This document shows, in pieces, positions 50,457 to 61,728 of a stretch of DNA of 64,000 nt. The first letter of the stretch is position 1. Each line of letters opens with the position of its first letter. The notes under the pieces are model-generated. The model did no database searches and was not told the DNA's origin. It saw only the letters and a program-made list of their open reading frames with translations. The stretch is taken from NCBI GenBank assembly GCA_936450465.1, contig OW388296.1, forward strand, positions 42,016,448 to 42,080,447. Reading direction: 5' to 3'. Position numbers and translations under genes: made by a program. Source of the stretch: Gibbula magus (taxonomy: Eukaryota; Mollusca; Gastropoda; Trochida; Trochidae).

Positions 50457-50824
50457 AAACATATTTTCATAAGGAAAAGCATATCATTCATATTTGATAA
50501 CTAATAATGTTAACTAACATCTAGACTTTATAAATAGTGAAATAGTAAAAAAGATGAGCTTTGACTTGAAGTGAATAAGGAGATTCCAGATTCCCGCTTG
50601 TATTTGCTTTTTTTCAAGTTAATCTTTTTTCTTCTAAATTTTTATTTTATGGAATAAGAGATTGTCTTGTGAGCTCCAACCTGCAATATTCACATAAAGG
50701 AACATTCCGAAATAACATTTCACTTTAGTCTTCATATTTTGCAAATTGTCTTTGGTCAATTGAACGAAAGCATAAATAGCATTATAACAAATTTAGTCTG
50801 TCATCCAGACCCCATTGTCTTCCT

Positions 50825-51065
50825 ACAGAGGTTAGAATCGGATATCTGGGCCGTGTTCAAGAGAGGTTTCATAGTAATCGCTCAATTAGCGATTACTTTT
50901 AAACCTCTCTTGAACGCGATTGCTCAATGTAGCGCTACGTACCAAACGAGCGAACTTAGAGGTTTTGAAGAGAGAATGAGCGCTACTTGAGCGCTACATT
51001 GAGCAATCAATGAGCGATTATAAGCGGAACGGAGCCCCGAAGGGAGTTACCTCTGTTGGAAGAGA
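50825..51065. mobile_element. 'acagaggtta' palindromic element split by a second element
   Basis: The left part 'acagaggttagaatcggatatctg' (about 50825-50848) and the right part 'gaacggagccccgaagggagttacctctgttggaagagaa' (about 51028-51065) match the uninterrupted sequence at 54662-54712 and flank the hairpin element at 50849-51027. The arms 'acagaggtta' and 'taacctctgt'-like are inverted. Confidence 0.55.
50849..51027. mobile_element. GGCCGTGTTCAAGA hairpin element, copy 1
   Basis: It begins GGCCGTGTTCAAGAGAGGTT. The first 65 nt fold into a long hairpin: 50855-50869 (GTTCAAGAGAGGTTT) pairs perfectly with 50901-50915, and AGTAATCGCT pairs with AGCGATTACT inside it. The rest is made of repeated 'gagcgctac', 'gattgctcaatg' and 'gagcgatt' words. 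An inverted copy lies at 62291-62490. Confidence 0.75.
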
Positions 51066-51069
51066 ATTT

Positions 51070-51790
51070 CCACACCCAAGAGTAAAAAATAAATGAGACC
51101 TTCTCAAGTCTAAAAACTGTTGGCCAGTCTGGTTGCCTTAGCTCTGATATTATTGTTTAGGTCTCCTTTTTATTTTATTTCATGATAAATATTAAAAAGT
51201 AAAATATCAGTAAACAGAAAACCCGAGACTATATTATGCTAGTTTTCATTGCATTTCCAAAAAGACCATCGATAAACAAATATGTCTACGAATATGATCT
51301 CGCATCTTCACAACATAACGAAAAGAGTTCCAGCTCTTCCAGAGTTATCTCGAAACGTTTTCACCTTACCGTGGGAAAATGATGATGCCATTATACAATG
51401 ATGTGAATTGTTTATCGCATTATCTTTCGTAACATAAATCTGAAACTAAATGGAGAGGGCACCAACCACACTCTTACAACAACTACAGTGTCTCTGGAAC
51501 AACGCAAGAACAACAGAACAATTCAGGGTACAATTTCTCCAGGAATTACAAGAATCTAAGATAAACTGGTTCCTGGTTGACAAGAGACCACCGTTCGGGG
51601 TTTGAATCTGGTTACATAAAACGTCTACACTAGATAAGGCTTGTCTGTGGGTCTTTGTTTCTATTGTCAGTATCTCAACCTTCTCGACCCTATAGGCTTT
51701 GTCTTGGACTAGAGGGATGTATAAATAATGGGCGTATGACTAATGGGACATGGCATGGACATTATATAGAACAATAAAATGTTCGAAGAA
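51070..51790. other. non-coding stretch
   Basis: No gene or repeat recognised. Confidence 0.4.
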
Positions 51791-51794
51791 ATTA

Positions 51795-52086
<292 letters not shown>

Positions 52087-53518
52087 CACACAACAACAAC
52101 AACCAACTTTGAAAGGATTGACCTGTCGTGAAGTCGTTCTGTACAACAATACTGGGAGTGGTTGATGGACGAGTGTTACGTAAAACGCATTAGTATGATT
52201 ACGGATGCAATCCATCATATCAAAAGATTATCTCGGTAGCTAATCTTGATACGTTCGTACCCTACAACCTTCGTAAGCCGCTTAAATACATTCTCTTCCA
52301 TCAAAGTAAGAATTTTTATAAGCCTTATGAACGTTTCGCGGTCATATGATGCAAAGTGGTTTTTTTAAAAGCATTGTACATGGTTTACTGAATATATATA
52401 TATATATATATATATTATATAATGGCATGTATTTCTAATGATTTAAACACAGGAAGATTTTCTTGATACACATTTCTTTAATGTGAAACTACACGAAGAA
52501 AGAATTTAAAAGAAGTTGTTATCCAAAACATCTTTATATATTTTCCAAATTTTCAGGATCTTCTTTAATGTGGAACTACACTACGAAAGAAGTTTAAAGA
52601 AGTTGTTATCAAAACATATTCTGGATAACAACTTGATTTATGTAAACATGAACACAAATTGATATATATATATATATATATATCATGTATATCCCAATAA
52701 AATCAAAGTTTTTTTTTTACAAATCTAAACATGTATATATGTCAGGATGTTTTCCAGTCTAATAATTGGCTACATAGTTTTGGTAGATTGTCCGTTCATC
52801 CGCCAGAACATCGCGACTTGTTTCTTGACACTCAGAAATTAATGACAGACCAATGGTGTACCTGCATGGTTTTGCACAGTGGCTGTTGTAGCAAAATACA
52901 CGTGCACGTGTATGCATTCCAAATATACTGTTTTAAAGAAAAGAAAAGTTTTGAAATAATCTGACTTCAACTTTTAACTTGGGATTTGTTTGGATAAAGT
53001 TTGGCGATATTTTCTGAATAAAGTTAAGGAAATGTTTTTGATAAAGTTGTGGGGACGTTTTTGTTAAAGTTGTCGGAAAGGTTTTGATAAAATTGTTGGA
53101 ACGTTTTTTATATAGGTTTGTAAACGTTTCTGATATAAGATACTTATATAATGAGGTAGCATACGAAACTATTTAAGAGACCCTTGAAATATAAGTGAGG
53201 GATGTATCAGCGAACATCAAAGGATGTTTCAAGGGTCTATCTTACCTGAGATTACGAAACACGCTTAGTCAATATACACAGGTAATTACTTTTCGTTCTT
53301 CCGTAAACTCGTTATCACGTTTCATCTTCGTCATGCTTAAAGAGCCATCAAGTATGTTAGTGTTCAAATACAAAATCATTTTTGGAAATTACACTTTCAA
53401 CGTCAATAGCTAGAGACATCGTTTATCTACAACATGACATGTGATAGATACTGTCCATAACACGACAATGTAATGAAATATGTTTTCAAAGACAAGTATT
53501 CTTCGATTAACGATCTAC
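52087..53518. other. non-coding stretch with short repeats
   Basis: No gene recognised. Two related blocks ('tttaatgtg.aactacac.a.gaaagaa.ttaaa.agaagttgttatc') lie at 52477 and 52565. (TA)n runs lie at 52396-52415 and 52662-52683. A series of 'gataaagttg..ggaacgtttttg' repeats occupies 52995-53125. Confidence 0.5.
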
Positions 53519-53629
53519 GCCGTGTTCAAGACCGCTAGTACTAGAGAGTTCTTGCACGTGCTTTCCGTGCTTTACCACATTGAACCGCTAGCGGGTTCTC
53601 GCCAACACTAGCCATCTTGAACACAGGGC
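53519..53629. mobile_element. GGCCGTGTTCAAGA-type short element, copy 3
   Basis: It begins GCCGTGTTCAAGA (53519-53531) and ends TCTTGAACACAGGGC (53615-53629), with inner arms 'ccgctagtactag' and 'ccgctagcggg'. The termini match those of 50849-51027, but the interior differs. Confidence 0.6.
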
Positions 53630-54078
53630 TTGCTTCATATAAACAGAATCCCCTTTATTGCATAAAACGTACTATACAGCAACACGCATTTCCAAAGCGT
53701 GAAGGCCCGCCCATAGCGCACGTCGCCATAACCCATGTGCTGCACGTGCTTCCCTTGCAAGTTACCCTTGTCACACATTTCTGAATGTGACGATTGCTAT
53801 ATTAACAATGTTTCCAAATGTCCTCAGAATATACAAATTATCTATATAATATCTAGTTGGGTAAAACATTTATACTTTTTGTAGCAAATACAAAAAGTAT
53901 ATATTTCAATTTCTGTCATTACTCATAAACTTTGTTTTTCTTTCGTATCTTTGTATACAGTGTGCGAGTTAGACCACAGTGCTTTGCGCTTGAAAATCAT
54001 AGACTTAATCTATATTTAAACTGGAATTGTATTACTTGTTATTCAGATACTTAAAAACACGATGTCACCTTAGCAACC

Positions 54079-54172
54079 CCCCCCCCCCCCCCCCCCCCCC
54101 CCCGCCAACCCCCCCCCCCCCCCCCCCCCTCCCCGCCAACCCCCCCCCCCCCCCCCCTCCCCCTCCCCCCTC
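54079..54172. repeat. poly-C tract
   Basis: Nearly pure C with a few interruptions ('cgccaa' twice, 'ctcccc'). The Pro-rich open frame here is an artefact, and the true length is uncertain. Confidence 0.95.
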
Positions 54173-54174
54173 CA

Positions 54175-55205
54175 TTCATAATTCCCATCCTAACCTCTGT
54201 TCTTCATGGTTTGAATTTCATTTCTCCAGTAGAATCGCCTAGCGGGGAAAGGGGGAACCTCATTCTGTATCCCTGCTTCTAAACCAAATAAAAACTCATC
54301 TTTCATCGTCCAAATCGACCGGGTGACTTCAAAGGTCTAAGCATTTGATTCTTAAGTGTCTTGATAATTAGCATATGTCCTTTTAATATGTCTGATGTAA
54401 TTAACTCAAATGAACTGTTTTTGGTATTTGTCTCTGATTTGGTCTTCTTTAGTTATAAACAATTTTATGATCAATTGTTTTCACAAAATCAAGAAGCATA
54501 TTTCGAGGCAAACACAGTAAACAGTTTATCTTACGTGTATTTAATCATTATGACATGTCATTGACAAACGTCACTTACAAAGGCGTCGCTGATTGCACAA
54601 CTGGATTCAATTGCAACCAATCACGACAGTCCATTTCTGCACTCGGATTCAGGCGATGTAGAACAGAGGTTAGGATCGGAAATCTGAGGAAGTAACCTCT
54701 ATGGGAAGAGAACGGGATATACGGTAAAACCAATGTCACCAATACATACAACGTACCATTACATTTGATCAAATAATTTATCAATAACAAATGCTAATTA
54801 ACGTTTCCCCTAATAAACATCTTTTTATCTTCGTGTCTAAAACTCATCAAATTGATTTTGTTTAAATTATCAAATTTTATCACAATCACGTCAAACACTT
54901 TAAACCCCAAACGGTCACACTCCATGCCAACGCCCCCTCGAATTTCTCTTATGCATATACACACGTGATTCCATCACATCATCACCGTTTATTGTTAAGC
55001 TTACTGCGCCCCCATCACTTTCCACAAAGCAGGCAACGACCATCAAATCACTTTTGTAAACTATCATGTCGAGGCATTGTCATTAATTTGGCGACAGCGT
55101 TGCGTCATAAGTCTTCTATGTTTGTAGATCTAATTAGTTACTGTTGACAATCGTGTCAATCGTTAAATGTTATTCATTCTTACACAGCGTGGGTTAAGCA
55201 CACGT
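54175..55205. other. non-coding stretch
   Basis: Apart from the short element at 54662-54712 I see nothing recognisable. The open frames are short and unsupported. Confidence 0.4.
54662..54712. repeat. 'acagaggtta' palindromic element, uninterrupted copy
   Basis: 'acagaggttaggatcggaaatctgaggaagtaacctctatgggaagagaac' matches the two pieces that flank 50849-51027. It gives the pre-insertion arrangement of that site. Confidence 0.55.
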
Positions 55206-55209
55206 GGTG

Positions 55210-55445
55210 TGTACATGTATCTCAAGTGGAGATGTATATTGCGTTCCAAGTACGTAAATTTCAAATGTTTACTGGAATACATAGTTTGAGTCGTAATGTA
55301 TGACTCTGAAGGTGGTGTTTATTGCACTTCAAATCATGTGAATTTCCAATGTTTACTGAAATCAAAGTTTGAGTCGTCCTATTTATATACTCGTATGACT
55401 CGTTTATTGCGCTCCAAATTATGTTCATTTCAAAGGTCTATAAGG
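55210..55445 (+). repeat. degenerate minisatellite, about 105-bp unit, block 1
   Basis: The unit 'gtatattgc.ttccaagt..gtaaatttcaaatgtttactg.aat..atagtttgagtcgtaatgtatgactc' occurs about two and a half times. Related copies continue at 56745-57140. Confidence 0.65.
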
Positions 55446-55467
55446 AAATTGAAAGTTAGATAATTAA

Positions 55468-55525
55468 AGACAGACAGACAGATTTTTATTAGCGCAAGCC
55501 CAGTTTGGCCTCTGGCCACACATTG
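55468..55525 (-). mobile_element. LINE 3' tail, downstream piece
   Basis: On the minus strand 'acaatgtgtggccagaggcc' runs into 'gcttgcgctaataaaaatctgtctgtctgtc', the look of a non-LTR retrotransposon 3' end with a short repeated tail. It belongs with the coding remnant at 56110-56388, from which it is separated by the MITE at 55530-56017. Confidence 0.55.
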
Positions 55526-55529
55526 TTAA

Positions 55530-56017
55530 AGGTACATCCATTGTGTTGTTGGGGTCAAATTTGACAAAAGTTATAAATGGTCTTATTTTATCGAGAAGAA
55601 CCAACTGTTACCGAAAACAACCATTTTGATGATACTCGACTTCGTATATTGACGATATGAAGGTAAAAGTAGTGATTTCTGATCGAAAACCGGACAATGC
55701 ACCTCGTGTGGCGCGCGCCAATGAGTCAAACGTAATTTTGGAATCTTATTTACACCAGACAAAATAACAAATTTGAGTTGATAATGTCCAATAGGTCATA
55801 TAACACTGTGCATGTAAATAGGACATGCACTTTCGGTTTCTGCTCATGCATAATGATGTTACTCGATTTTAATTGGAAACTAGTAATTATGATATGTTTG
55901 GCGATTGGGGATGAATATGCAAGCTAAGTGAATTTGTTTGTATTGTAAACAGCACATATGGTGTGTTGGAACGTATTAAAGCCAAATAAAATTTTATGAA
56001 ACACAATGGATGCACCT
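55530..56017 (-). mobile_element. TTAA-flanked MITE, family A, complete copy
   Basis: TTAA at 55526-55529 and 56018-56021 encloses a 488-bp body. Its ends are inverted repeats: AGGTACATCCATTGTGTT on the left and AACACAATGGATGCACCT on the right. It sits inside the 3'UTR of an old LINE. Other copies are at 10103-10382 (5' part) and 63316-63730. It has no coding capacity, so mobilisation would need a TTAA-specific transposase from elsewhere. Confidence 0.85.
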
Positions 56018-56109
56018 TTAATAGTACATGTTATGGTGCTGAGGTAAACAATCGACAATGATGTATTAATTGTTGTTTCTTAATTGAAAAGCTTCATACA
56101 CACATTTAC

Positions 56110-56388
56110 TCAATGAACGCTAAATATTATTTTTTTCTGATGACAATAATTGTGTAAATTTGTAAATGGAATAGCGCTTACAATAATATTTTTATAATAT
56201 CTCAAATGAGAGTACAATGGACATTGTAGTAAAAAGTGAAATTCATCTTCGATTTTGTGAAGATAACAATGCACACATAATCGTTGGTCTCTTGGAATTT
56301 GACTGCTACTATATTTACCTGTTTCAATTAATAATGTGTGGGACAATACCCTTAATTTACTTAGTGCACATCTATGTTTGAAATTCAA
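56110..56388 (-). pseudogene. LINE reverse-transcriptase C-terminal remnant
   Basis: A 92-codon minus-strand frame encodes 'LRVLSHTLLIETGKYSS..IPRDQRLCVHCYLHKIEDEFHFLLQCPLYSHLRYYK' (written with gaps). This is the zinc-knuckle-like segment (C-x2-C-x9-H-x4-C) at the end of many animal non-LTR retrotransposon polyproteins. Everything upstream (endonuclease and reverse transcriptase) is absent, so it is a 5'-truncated fossil. Downstream on the same strand come a short 3'UTR, the inserted TTAA MITE, and the 3' tail at 55468-55525. The family assignment is by pattern only. Confidence 0.65.
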
Positions 56389-56744
56389 AATATTTACTTA
56401 AAAGGGCAGTAGCACGTTTTTTGGCAAATTTTATTTTTCAAATTTCCCATTTATCCCATTTCGCCTCGACATCTAAATGGCAAGTATTTCTAATGCTTTC
56501 AGCCTTGGGAGCTGCGCCAATTTACGTCTATCAGAGGGGTATTGAATGTAAAATTAGCTTAACTATAGATTGTTAGACTTCGATTTTTGTCGATGCGAAA
56601 TGGTCGTGTGGTAAGATGTTGGTACAGTCAATGTAAGTAAGTAAGTACAATAATTTGTACTATTAAAGATAGTGTTATCCCAAATATAACGATGTTGTAT
56701 TTCTTCACTTTCTAAATGGCAAGTATTTCTAATACCCAAAAGGC

Positions 56745-57140
56745 GTTGTATTTTGCACTTCAGGTTATGTAAATTTCAAATGTTTACTGAAATATATATT
56801 TTGAGTGGGAATATATGACTCAAAAGGCGTTGTAATATTGCGCTCCAAGTTATTTACATAAATTGTGTTATAACGTTTGGGTCATTAGACCAGTCACGCA
56901 ACTCAAGCAGCTGTGACTTGTATATTGCACTTCGAGTTATATTTCACAATAACTTCTATAATATACCGTATGCATCTATTGTTCATGGGCATTATAAATT
57001 ACTCAACAGGCGTTGTCTATTACCCTTCAAGTTATGTATATTTCATAACATTTACTATAATTTGGACGAACATGGGCAGACTTACTCAACAGGCGTTGTC
57101 TATTGCACTTCAACTTATGAACTTTTCACAATATATACTA
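56745..57140 (+). repeat. degenerate minisatellite, about 105-bp unit, block 2
   Basis: Units of the form 'ggcgttgt.tattgc.cttcaagttatgtaaatttcaaa.gtttact..aat ... actcaacag' recur about four times. They relate to block 1 at 55210-55445. The two-gene transposon begins directly to the right. Confidence 0.65.
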
Positions 57141-57253
57141 TTAAATAACGTTAGTCTATTCGCCTTTCCGAAAAGTGTTGTTATCTCCCTTTGAAAAATA
57201 ATTTAGAGTTACGTCCCCTAACGTCATCTACTTCCGCCGAGTAGTCTAGCAAA

Positions 57254-57828
57254 ATGGCGTCTGACGTTTTGTATCAAGCGGACGGATTTGATAGAATGAC
57301 AGTGAAAACATTACAGCAATACTTACGAGAAAGAAATCAGAAGATCACTGGTACTAAGCAGGAACTTTTGTTGAGGGCTAAGGGGGCGTGTGCCTTACGT
57401 TTGGGGACGCCGGACACGATCAAAGCTTGCCGACTTCAGGTATCTCATAAACTTATGGCACCAAGTGGATACGTAATGCCAGATCCAAATACGTTAACCA
57501 AATGGACTGAAACTTTCGATTTCCTGCCAGAATTTTCCGAAAAAGAAATTTATAACTACATGGTGCTCAGCAATCGTCGAACAACTGATTCAAAACCAGT
57601 TCTTGCTAAACGTCAGATGAAAGCAGCCATCTTCTATGAAGACCGCCATGTTCACAGTATTCAGCTCAATAATGTATGTGAAGAATGTGATCATCTGTTT
57701 GTACGTTGCAAGGTTATTCCATCATTACCAAGTGTAGATCCAAAGCAGACACCGGACCATGACGTGTGGGTAACTGTATCGAAGGTCACTGGACGAGTTC
57801 ACTCTGCAAGTTGTACTTGTGCAGCAGG
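57254..57828 (+). CDS. transposon SAP-SWIM-YqaJ protein, exon 1 (residues 1-192)
   Basis: First exon of the accessory protein of the ISL2EU-like element. The ATG at 57254 has a strong context (aaaATGG) and lies about 95 bp inside the left inverted repeat. Residues about 14-47 (MTVKTLQQYLRERNQKITGT and following) form a SAP-type DNA-binding motif. The exon ends with the first half of a SWIM zinc finger, C187-T-C189. The donor is GG|GTATGT at 57829, splitting the codon for G192. If the intron is not removed, translation runs 18 residues further to a stop at 57884, giving a 210-residue protein that has the SAP domain but no complete finger and no nuclease. Confidence 0.88.
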
Positions 57829-58363
57829 GTATGTATGTTTTATGGCTTTGATTAATATTCTTACATTAACTATTAATTTGACATAAGGAATGTATGAAGG
57901 TCCATATTACTGGTCAAGCCTGCTGCCACGTTAATGTGAATTCTTTTTTTAATTTCCGCCTGCTGGATTAACACTCTTATCATTATTTTGAATATGTTTT
58001 GCATTATTCAAACATTCAAACACTTCAGTTACAGACGTACAGTAATGTACGGTAAAGCCGCGTATCAAAGAGATACAGACATTTTTTTTAAACAACATTT
58101 CTGAAGCTATTGAGATATCTAAAATGCCGATCTTGTGATTAATGATTGTGGTTTTAATCCGTTTATTGATATGATCAATGTAGGAAACTCAAGATAAAGC
58201 TCGTATTTCCCTGTGTTCAAAATTCAGAGTAATAATTTAGGTTATAATGATTACATGAGAGTTTGATGTATACGATGATCATATTTTAATAATTTAATCT
58301 TATTGTTCTTTCATAATTACAAAGTATAATCTGAATGTCTTTATTATGACATCATTGTTTCAG
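57829..58363 (+). other. intron of the SAP-SWIM-YqaJ gene (535 bp)
   Basis: GTATGT at the 5' end and 'atgacatcattgtttcag' at the 3' end. Removing it restores a SWIM finger, C187-x-C189-x7-C197-x-H199, and one continuous frame to 59564. Confidence 0.88.
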
Positions 58364-59564
58364 AGCTGGAGAAGCATGCAACCATGTGTCGGCCCTACTT
58401 CATGCCATCGCTGATATATCCCAGAAGAGAAAGGATGGCTTGCTCTCGTGCACCTCAACGCTGTGTAAGTGGAAGATACCACGAAAACGGAAGCTTCAAC
58501 CTATGAGGTCGGATGATTTAAACCTGATGGCATGTGGTAAAAAGAGTATTTTCAAGAAGTGTAGTCCCCTGCCTGAAGCTTCAAGTTGCCATGTTTCTGA
58601 GAAGGTACCAAACAGCAATATGCCTACAAGTAAAGTTAATGTTTCAAGGTTTCGCTCTGAACTCATAAAGGATCAAAGTATTCAGTGTGGTTTTACTGTG
58701 AATACGAGTTCTGTTACTGAACATTCCTCAAGATTAGTCAAAGAAGTACCAAAGCTCCCACCTGTTGATATGTGCATACCAGATTTCGTTAATATTAAAT
58801 CTCCAAAGTGCCAATGTATCTTTCAGGATTATTTTTCCAGCCTTCAAGTTACCCGAGATGAAGCAGTTTTAATTGAGAGATTGACTAGAGGTCAGCACGA
58901 TTCTCCTCAGTGGACACAAGCTCGATACGAGAGAATAACAAGTTCGCAATTTGGGAAAGTGTGTATTCGTCAAGTATCAACATTACCAGACAAGCTTGTA
59001 TGTGATCTGATGGGGTACCATGGTGCATTCACTAACCGACATACAAGATGGGGTGTTTCCCATGAGGCTGCAGCCAGGAAAATGTATGTCTCAAAGATGG
59101 CAGCTCTTCATCCCCAGATCACAGTGTCACAGTGTGGACTCATAGTGAACCCAGACCACCCTTACCTTGCAACTAGCCCTGATGGACTTGTGTCTTGCAC
59201 TGATTGCAACATTTGTGTCAACCAACAAGGTGTACTTGAGATAAAGTGCCCTTCCGTGTTCAGGGACTTGACCCCAGAAGATGCTGCAGCTCATTCACGG
59301 TTCTTTTGCACACTAGTGAATAACAAATTGAAATTGAAAGAAAATCATGCCTACTACTTTCAAGTGCAAGGACAGATGGCTTTGAGTAAACGAAGGTGGT
59401 GTGATTTTGTTGTGTGGACTCTAAAAGGCATTTCAGTAGAGAGAATATTGTTTGATGAAGCCAAGTGGAATACAATGGTGAAGAAATTAAGTAACTTCTA
59501 TCAAAAAGCCATCATTCCTGAATTGTTCACAAAGCGTGTTCATCGAAGTGTAGCATTGTACTAA
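58364..59564 (+). CDS. transposon SAP-SWIM-YqaJ protein, exon 2 (residues 192-591)
   Basis: Second exon. It completes the SWIM zinc finger (C197, H199), then carries a basic patch (PRKRKLQP, about 231-238, a possible nuclear signal), a low-complexity linker and a YqaJ/lambda-exonuclease-type nuclease domain (about 370-545). Motifs are W375..RYERITSSQFG, WGVSHEAAARKMY with E426, TSPDG with D465, EIKCPS with E484 and K486, and YYFQVQGQ. These are the expected PD-(D/E)xK catalytic and family residues, so the nuclease is probably active. The stop is at 59562-59564 and the joined protein is 591 aa. In ISL2EU elements this protein accompanies the transposase. Its role there is not established, and resection of DNA ends or strand processing is a guess. 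Confidence 0.9.
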
Positions 59565-60708
59565 TGGGTGAACAAGCTAACATTTTCAATACAAGTTACT
59601 AAATTGTCAGTCACTATCAAATTCTTAACATGTGAATTTCACATTGTATATGTACTACTTGTGTTACTCAAATTATGTTGTGCTAAGATGTAGAGTTGTC
59701 ACGATACAGATTTTTCACAATTCGAAACATATCACAAAATCTCATAATGATGTGATACACATCACCTGCCCTATTTTCAGTGTTTTTAAATGAAAAGAAA
59801 AATAATTAATAATAAGCTACAGTGAAAATAAGTTATATTTTCACTGCTACCGGTGACTGATATAATATATCACTACTCTGATGTCATGTAATAATTCACA
59901 AGATTGAAGAAAGCTAAAAGTACATCTAAATGTGTTCACATCAACTACCACAAATATTTAATATTGGCCAGTATAATCACTTTGACACCAAAAAAAGGAC
60001 AAATTAATAAAGAGGTTCAGAAAGTAATTTATTCACATTTTCAAGAACAACTTATAATTGCCCGTGGGGAGATTCTTCACTTAATATCAAAATATATTCC
60101 TGATTATATTGTTGAAATGTCAAACATTACACTGAGTATCATGTCAAAAATAAATCCACAACATGAAAGAAGGCCAATGATACAAGTCACAATATGTTAT
60201 ATTATTTACTTTAAGGAAATGTGTTTTACTGCAAGGCAAAAGTGTATATTTACAAGATAAATAGTTGCCTTTGTAAATCGGACCGACCTGAATGAACATG
60301 ATGTATGAATATCACGGTGAGTCGCCTTCCCAATTTGCAGGTGTTCATTGAAATTCAACACCCGGAAATCTTTCAAATCAACCAAGGATGTACCTCTGCA
60401 TCCTTGAATCAACCAATCAGAATCAAGGATACATCGAAGTCATGTTACAATAGCTCATATATGTATAAGTAAAAAATGCAATTGTCTTTCTGAACATGAT
60501 TGATCTTAGTAATAATTTTCTGTTTTGTAATTTTAAAATAATTTATAATGTAATCATTGTAATATGTAACATATTATCTCATTCAAATCTTTATCTTATT
60601 GTATTAACCATTTCAAAATATGGTTAATTAACAGTTCAATTATGAATATAATAACCTCACTGTTCAAAATGTTCTATTAGATGAGGTTGAGAGGACAAGT
60701 CTAGATAT
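59565..60708. other. spacer between the convergent transposon genes
   Basis: AT-rich 3' sequence shared by both genes. A 118-codon + strand frame at 59904-60260 starts at TTG, has no recognisable motif and is not called. A stretch at 60375-60440 contains 'aaggatgtacctctgcatccttg' and 'aatcaaggatacat', small inverted and direct repeats. Confidence 0.5.
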
Positions 60709-61728
60709 TTATTGTTCTTGAATAAATGTTTCACCAAACAAGATGTTGTTGTCTTCATCATTTTCAGTTAGGTGAGGATATAATGGAGGAAGCAGACAGG
60801 TTAAAGCATTACATATTTTCCAAATTTTGTTTACACTTTTAGAAATAGTGATTGGAATAATACCTTGTAAAATTCTGAAGTTTTTGACACGTTCCATGTG
60901 TCTTTCGACATGAATTCGCAACTTTGCTATTCTTCTTGTTTGTTCAATTTCAAATGCTGAAAGCTGTTTCCTCTTTTGTTTCCTTGGAGGTATAGTGAGG
61001 TACATTGCTCGAGAAGTTGTCAAATCTGATATTGTGAAACCCTTGTCTGCCATGATCCCATCACCTGCTTCACACAGATCTAAAAGCCCTGACTGCACAG
61101 TAATTTGTCTGTCACTGATTGAACCTGACCACAAATCAGAGACAAAACTAACAACACCATTAGGTGTAACACCAATCAGAGATTTGTAGGTCATGTGACT
61201 TTTATAGTGACTGTACATTTGTGATTGCTTTGACAATGAATATGGTTTTTCTGTATACAATTCTGTACAATCTATGACAACCCTAGTACTTGGATATAAA
61301 TCTTTAAAACCCTTGGGCATTGTGACATTAATAGTTTCCCTTGATGGCCAAGTAATTAGGAAAGACAAGTTGTTGTACAATAGATCTATCCATTTGTTTA
61401 TGATATCAGAACAGCAGCTTTTTGAGATATGAAAGCGCTTTGACAGATCAATTATCAAAAGTCCAAGTCTGAGACGCATCAGAACTAAAAAGAATTCATC
61501 AATTAAAGACAAAGATTTTGGTCTTCCAGTAGAAGATGAGGGGGTTTCTTTGTCATGGATTTCTGACAGTTCATTAAATATGCACTTGAAAGATGATGAA
61601 TCAACCCCAGTATAGAAATTAAGTAACTCTGGGTCATCTTTCACATCAAAATAACTAATATCAGGCATTTGGACCTGTGTTGCCTGGCTTACTAACTCAG
61701 GTGTTGATTCATTGATTGTCTGTGTCAT
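60709..61728 (-). CDS. DDE transposase of the ISL2EU-like element
   Basis: Transposase of the IS5/DDE_Tnp_4 type, which would cut and join the element's ends. From the first ATG (61728) it has 339 residues. A helix-turn-helix region (about 69-135, including LSKRFHISKSCCSDIINKW) precedes the catalytic core. The core has D153 in STRVVIDCTEL, D228 in GIMADKGF and E275 in RIHVERHMERVKNF, the expected DDE triad. The frame is open upstream to 61824 without an ATG and runs out through the right inverted repeat, so either translation starts at 61728 or an upstream exon is spliced in. No THAP or other N-terminal zinc finger is visible. The stop codon (60711-60709) lies inside an AATAAA hexamer (60713-60708). 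It converges on the YqaJ gene. Confidence 0.92.
   Translation of the reverse strand: MTQTINESTPELVSQATQVQMPDISYFDVKDDPELLNFYTGVDSSSFKCIFNELSEIHDKETPSSSTGRPKSLSLIDEFFLVLMRLRLGLLIIDLSKRFHISKSCCSDIINKWIDLLYNNLSFLITWPSRETINVTMPKGFKDLYPSTRVVIDCTELYTEKPYSLSKQSQMYSHYKSHMTYKSLIGVTPNGVVSFVSDLWSGSISDRQITVQSGLLDLCEAGDGIMADKGFTISDLTTSRAMYLTIPPRKQKRKQLSAFEIEQTRRIAKLRIHVERHMERVKNFRILQGIIPITISKSVNKIWKICNALTCLLPPLYPHLTENDEDNNILFGETFIQEQ

Noticed and set aside
54027..54242. Proline-rich open frame
   Set aside because: Produced by the poly-C tract, whose length is uncertain.
59904..60260. 118-codon frame between the two transposon genes
   Set aside because: It begins at a non-ATG codon, has no motif, and lies in the shared 3' spacer of two convergent genes. 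I considered a third transposon gene but could not support it.
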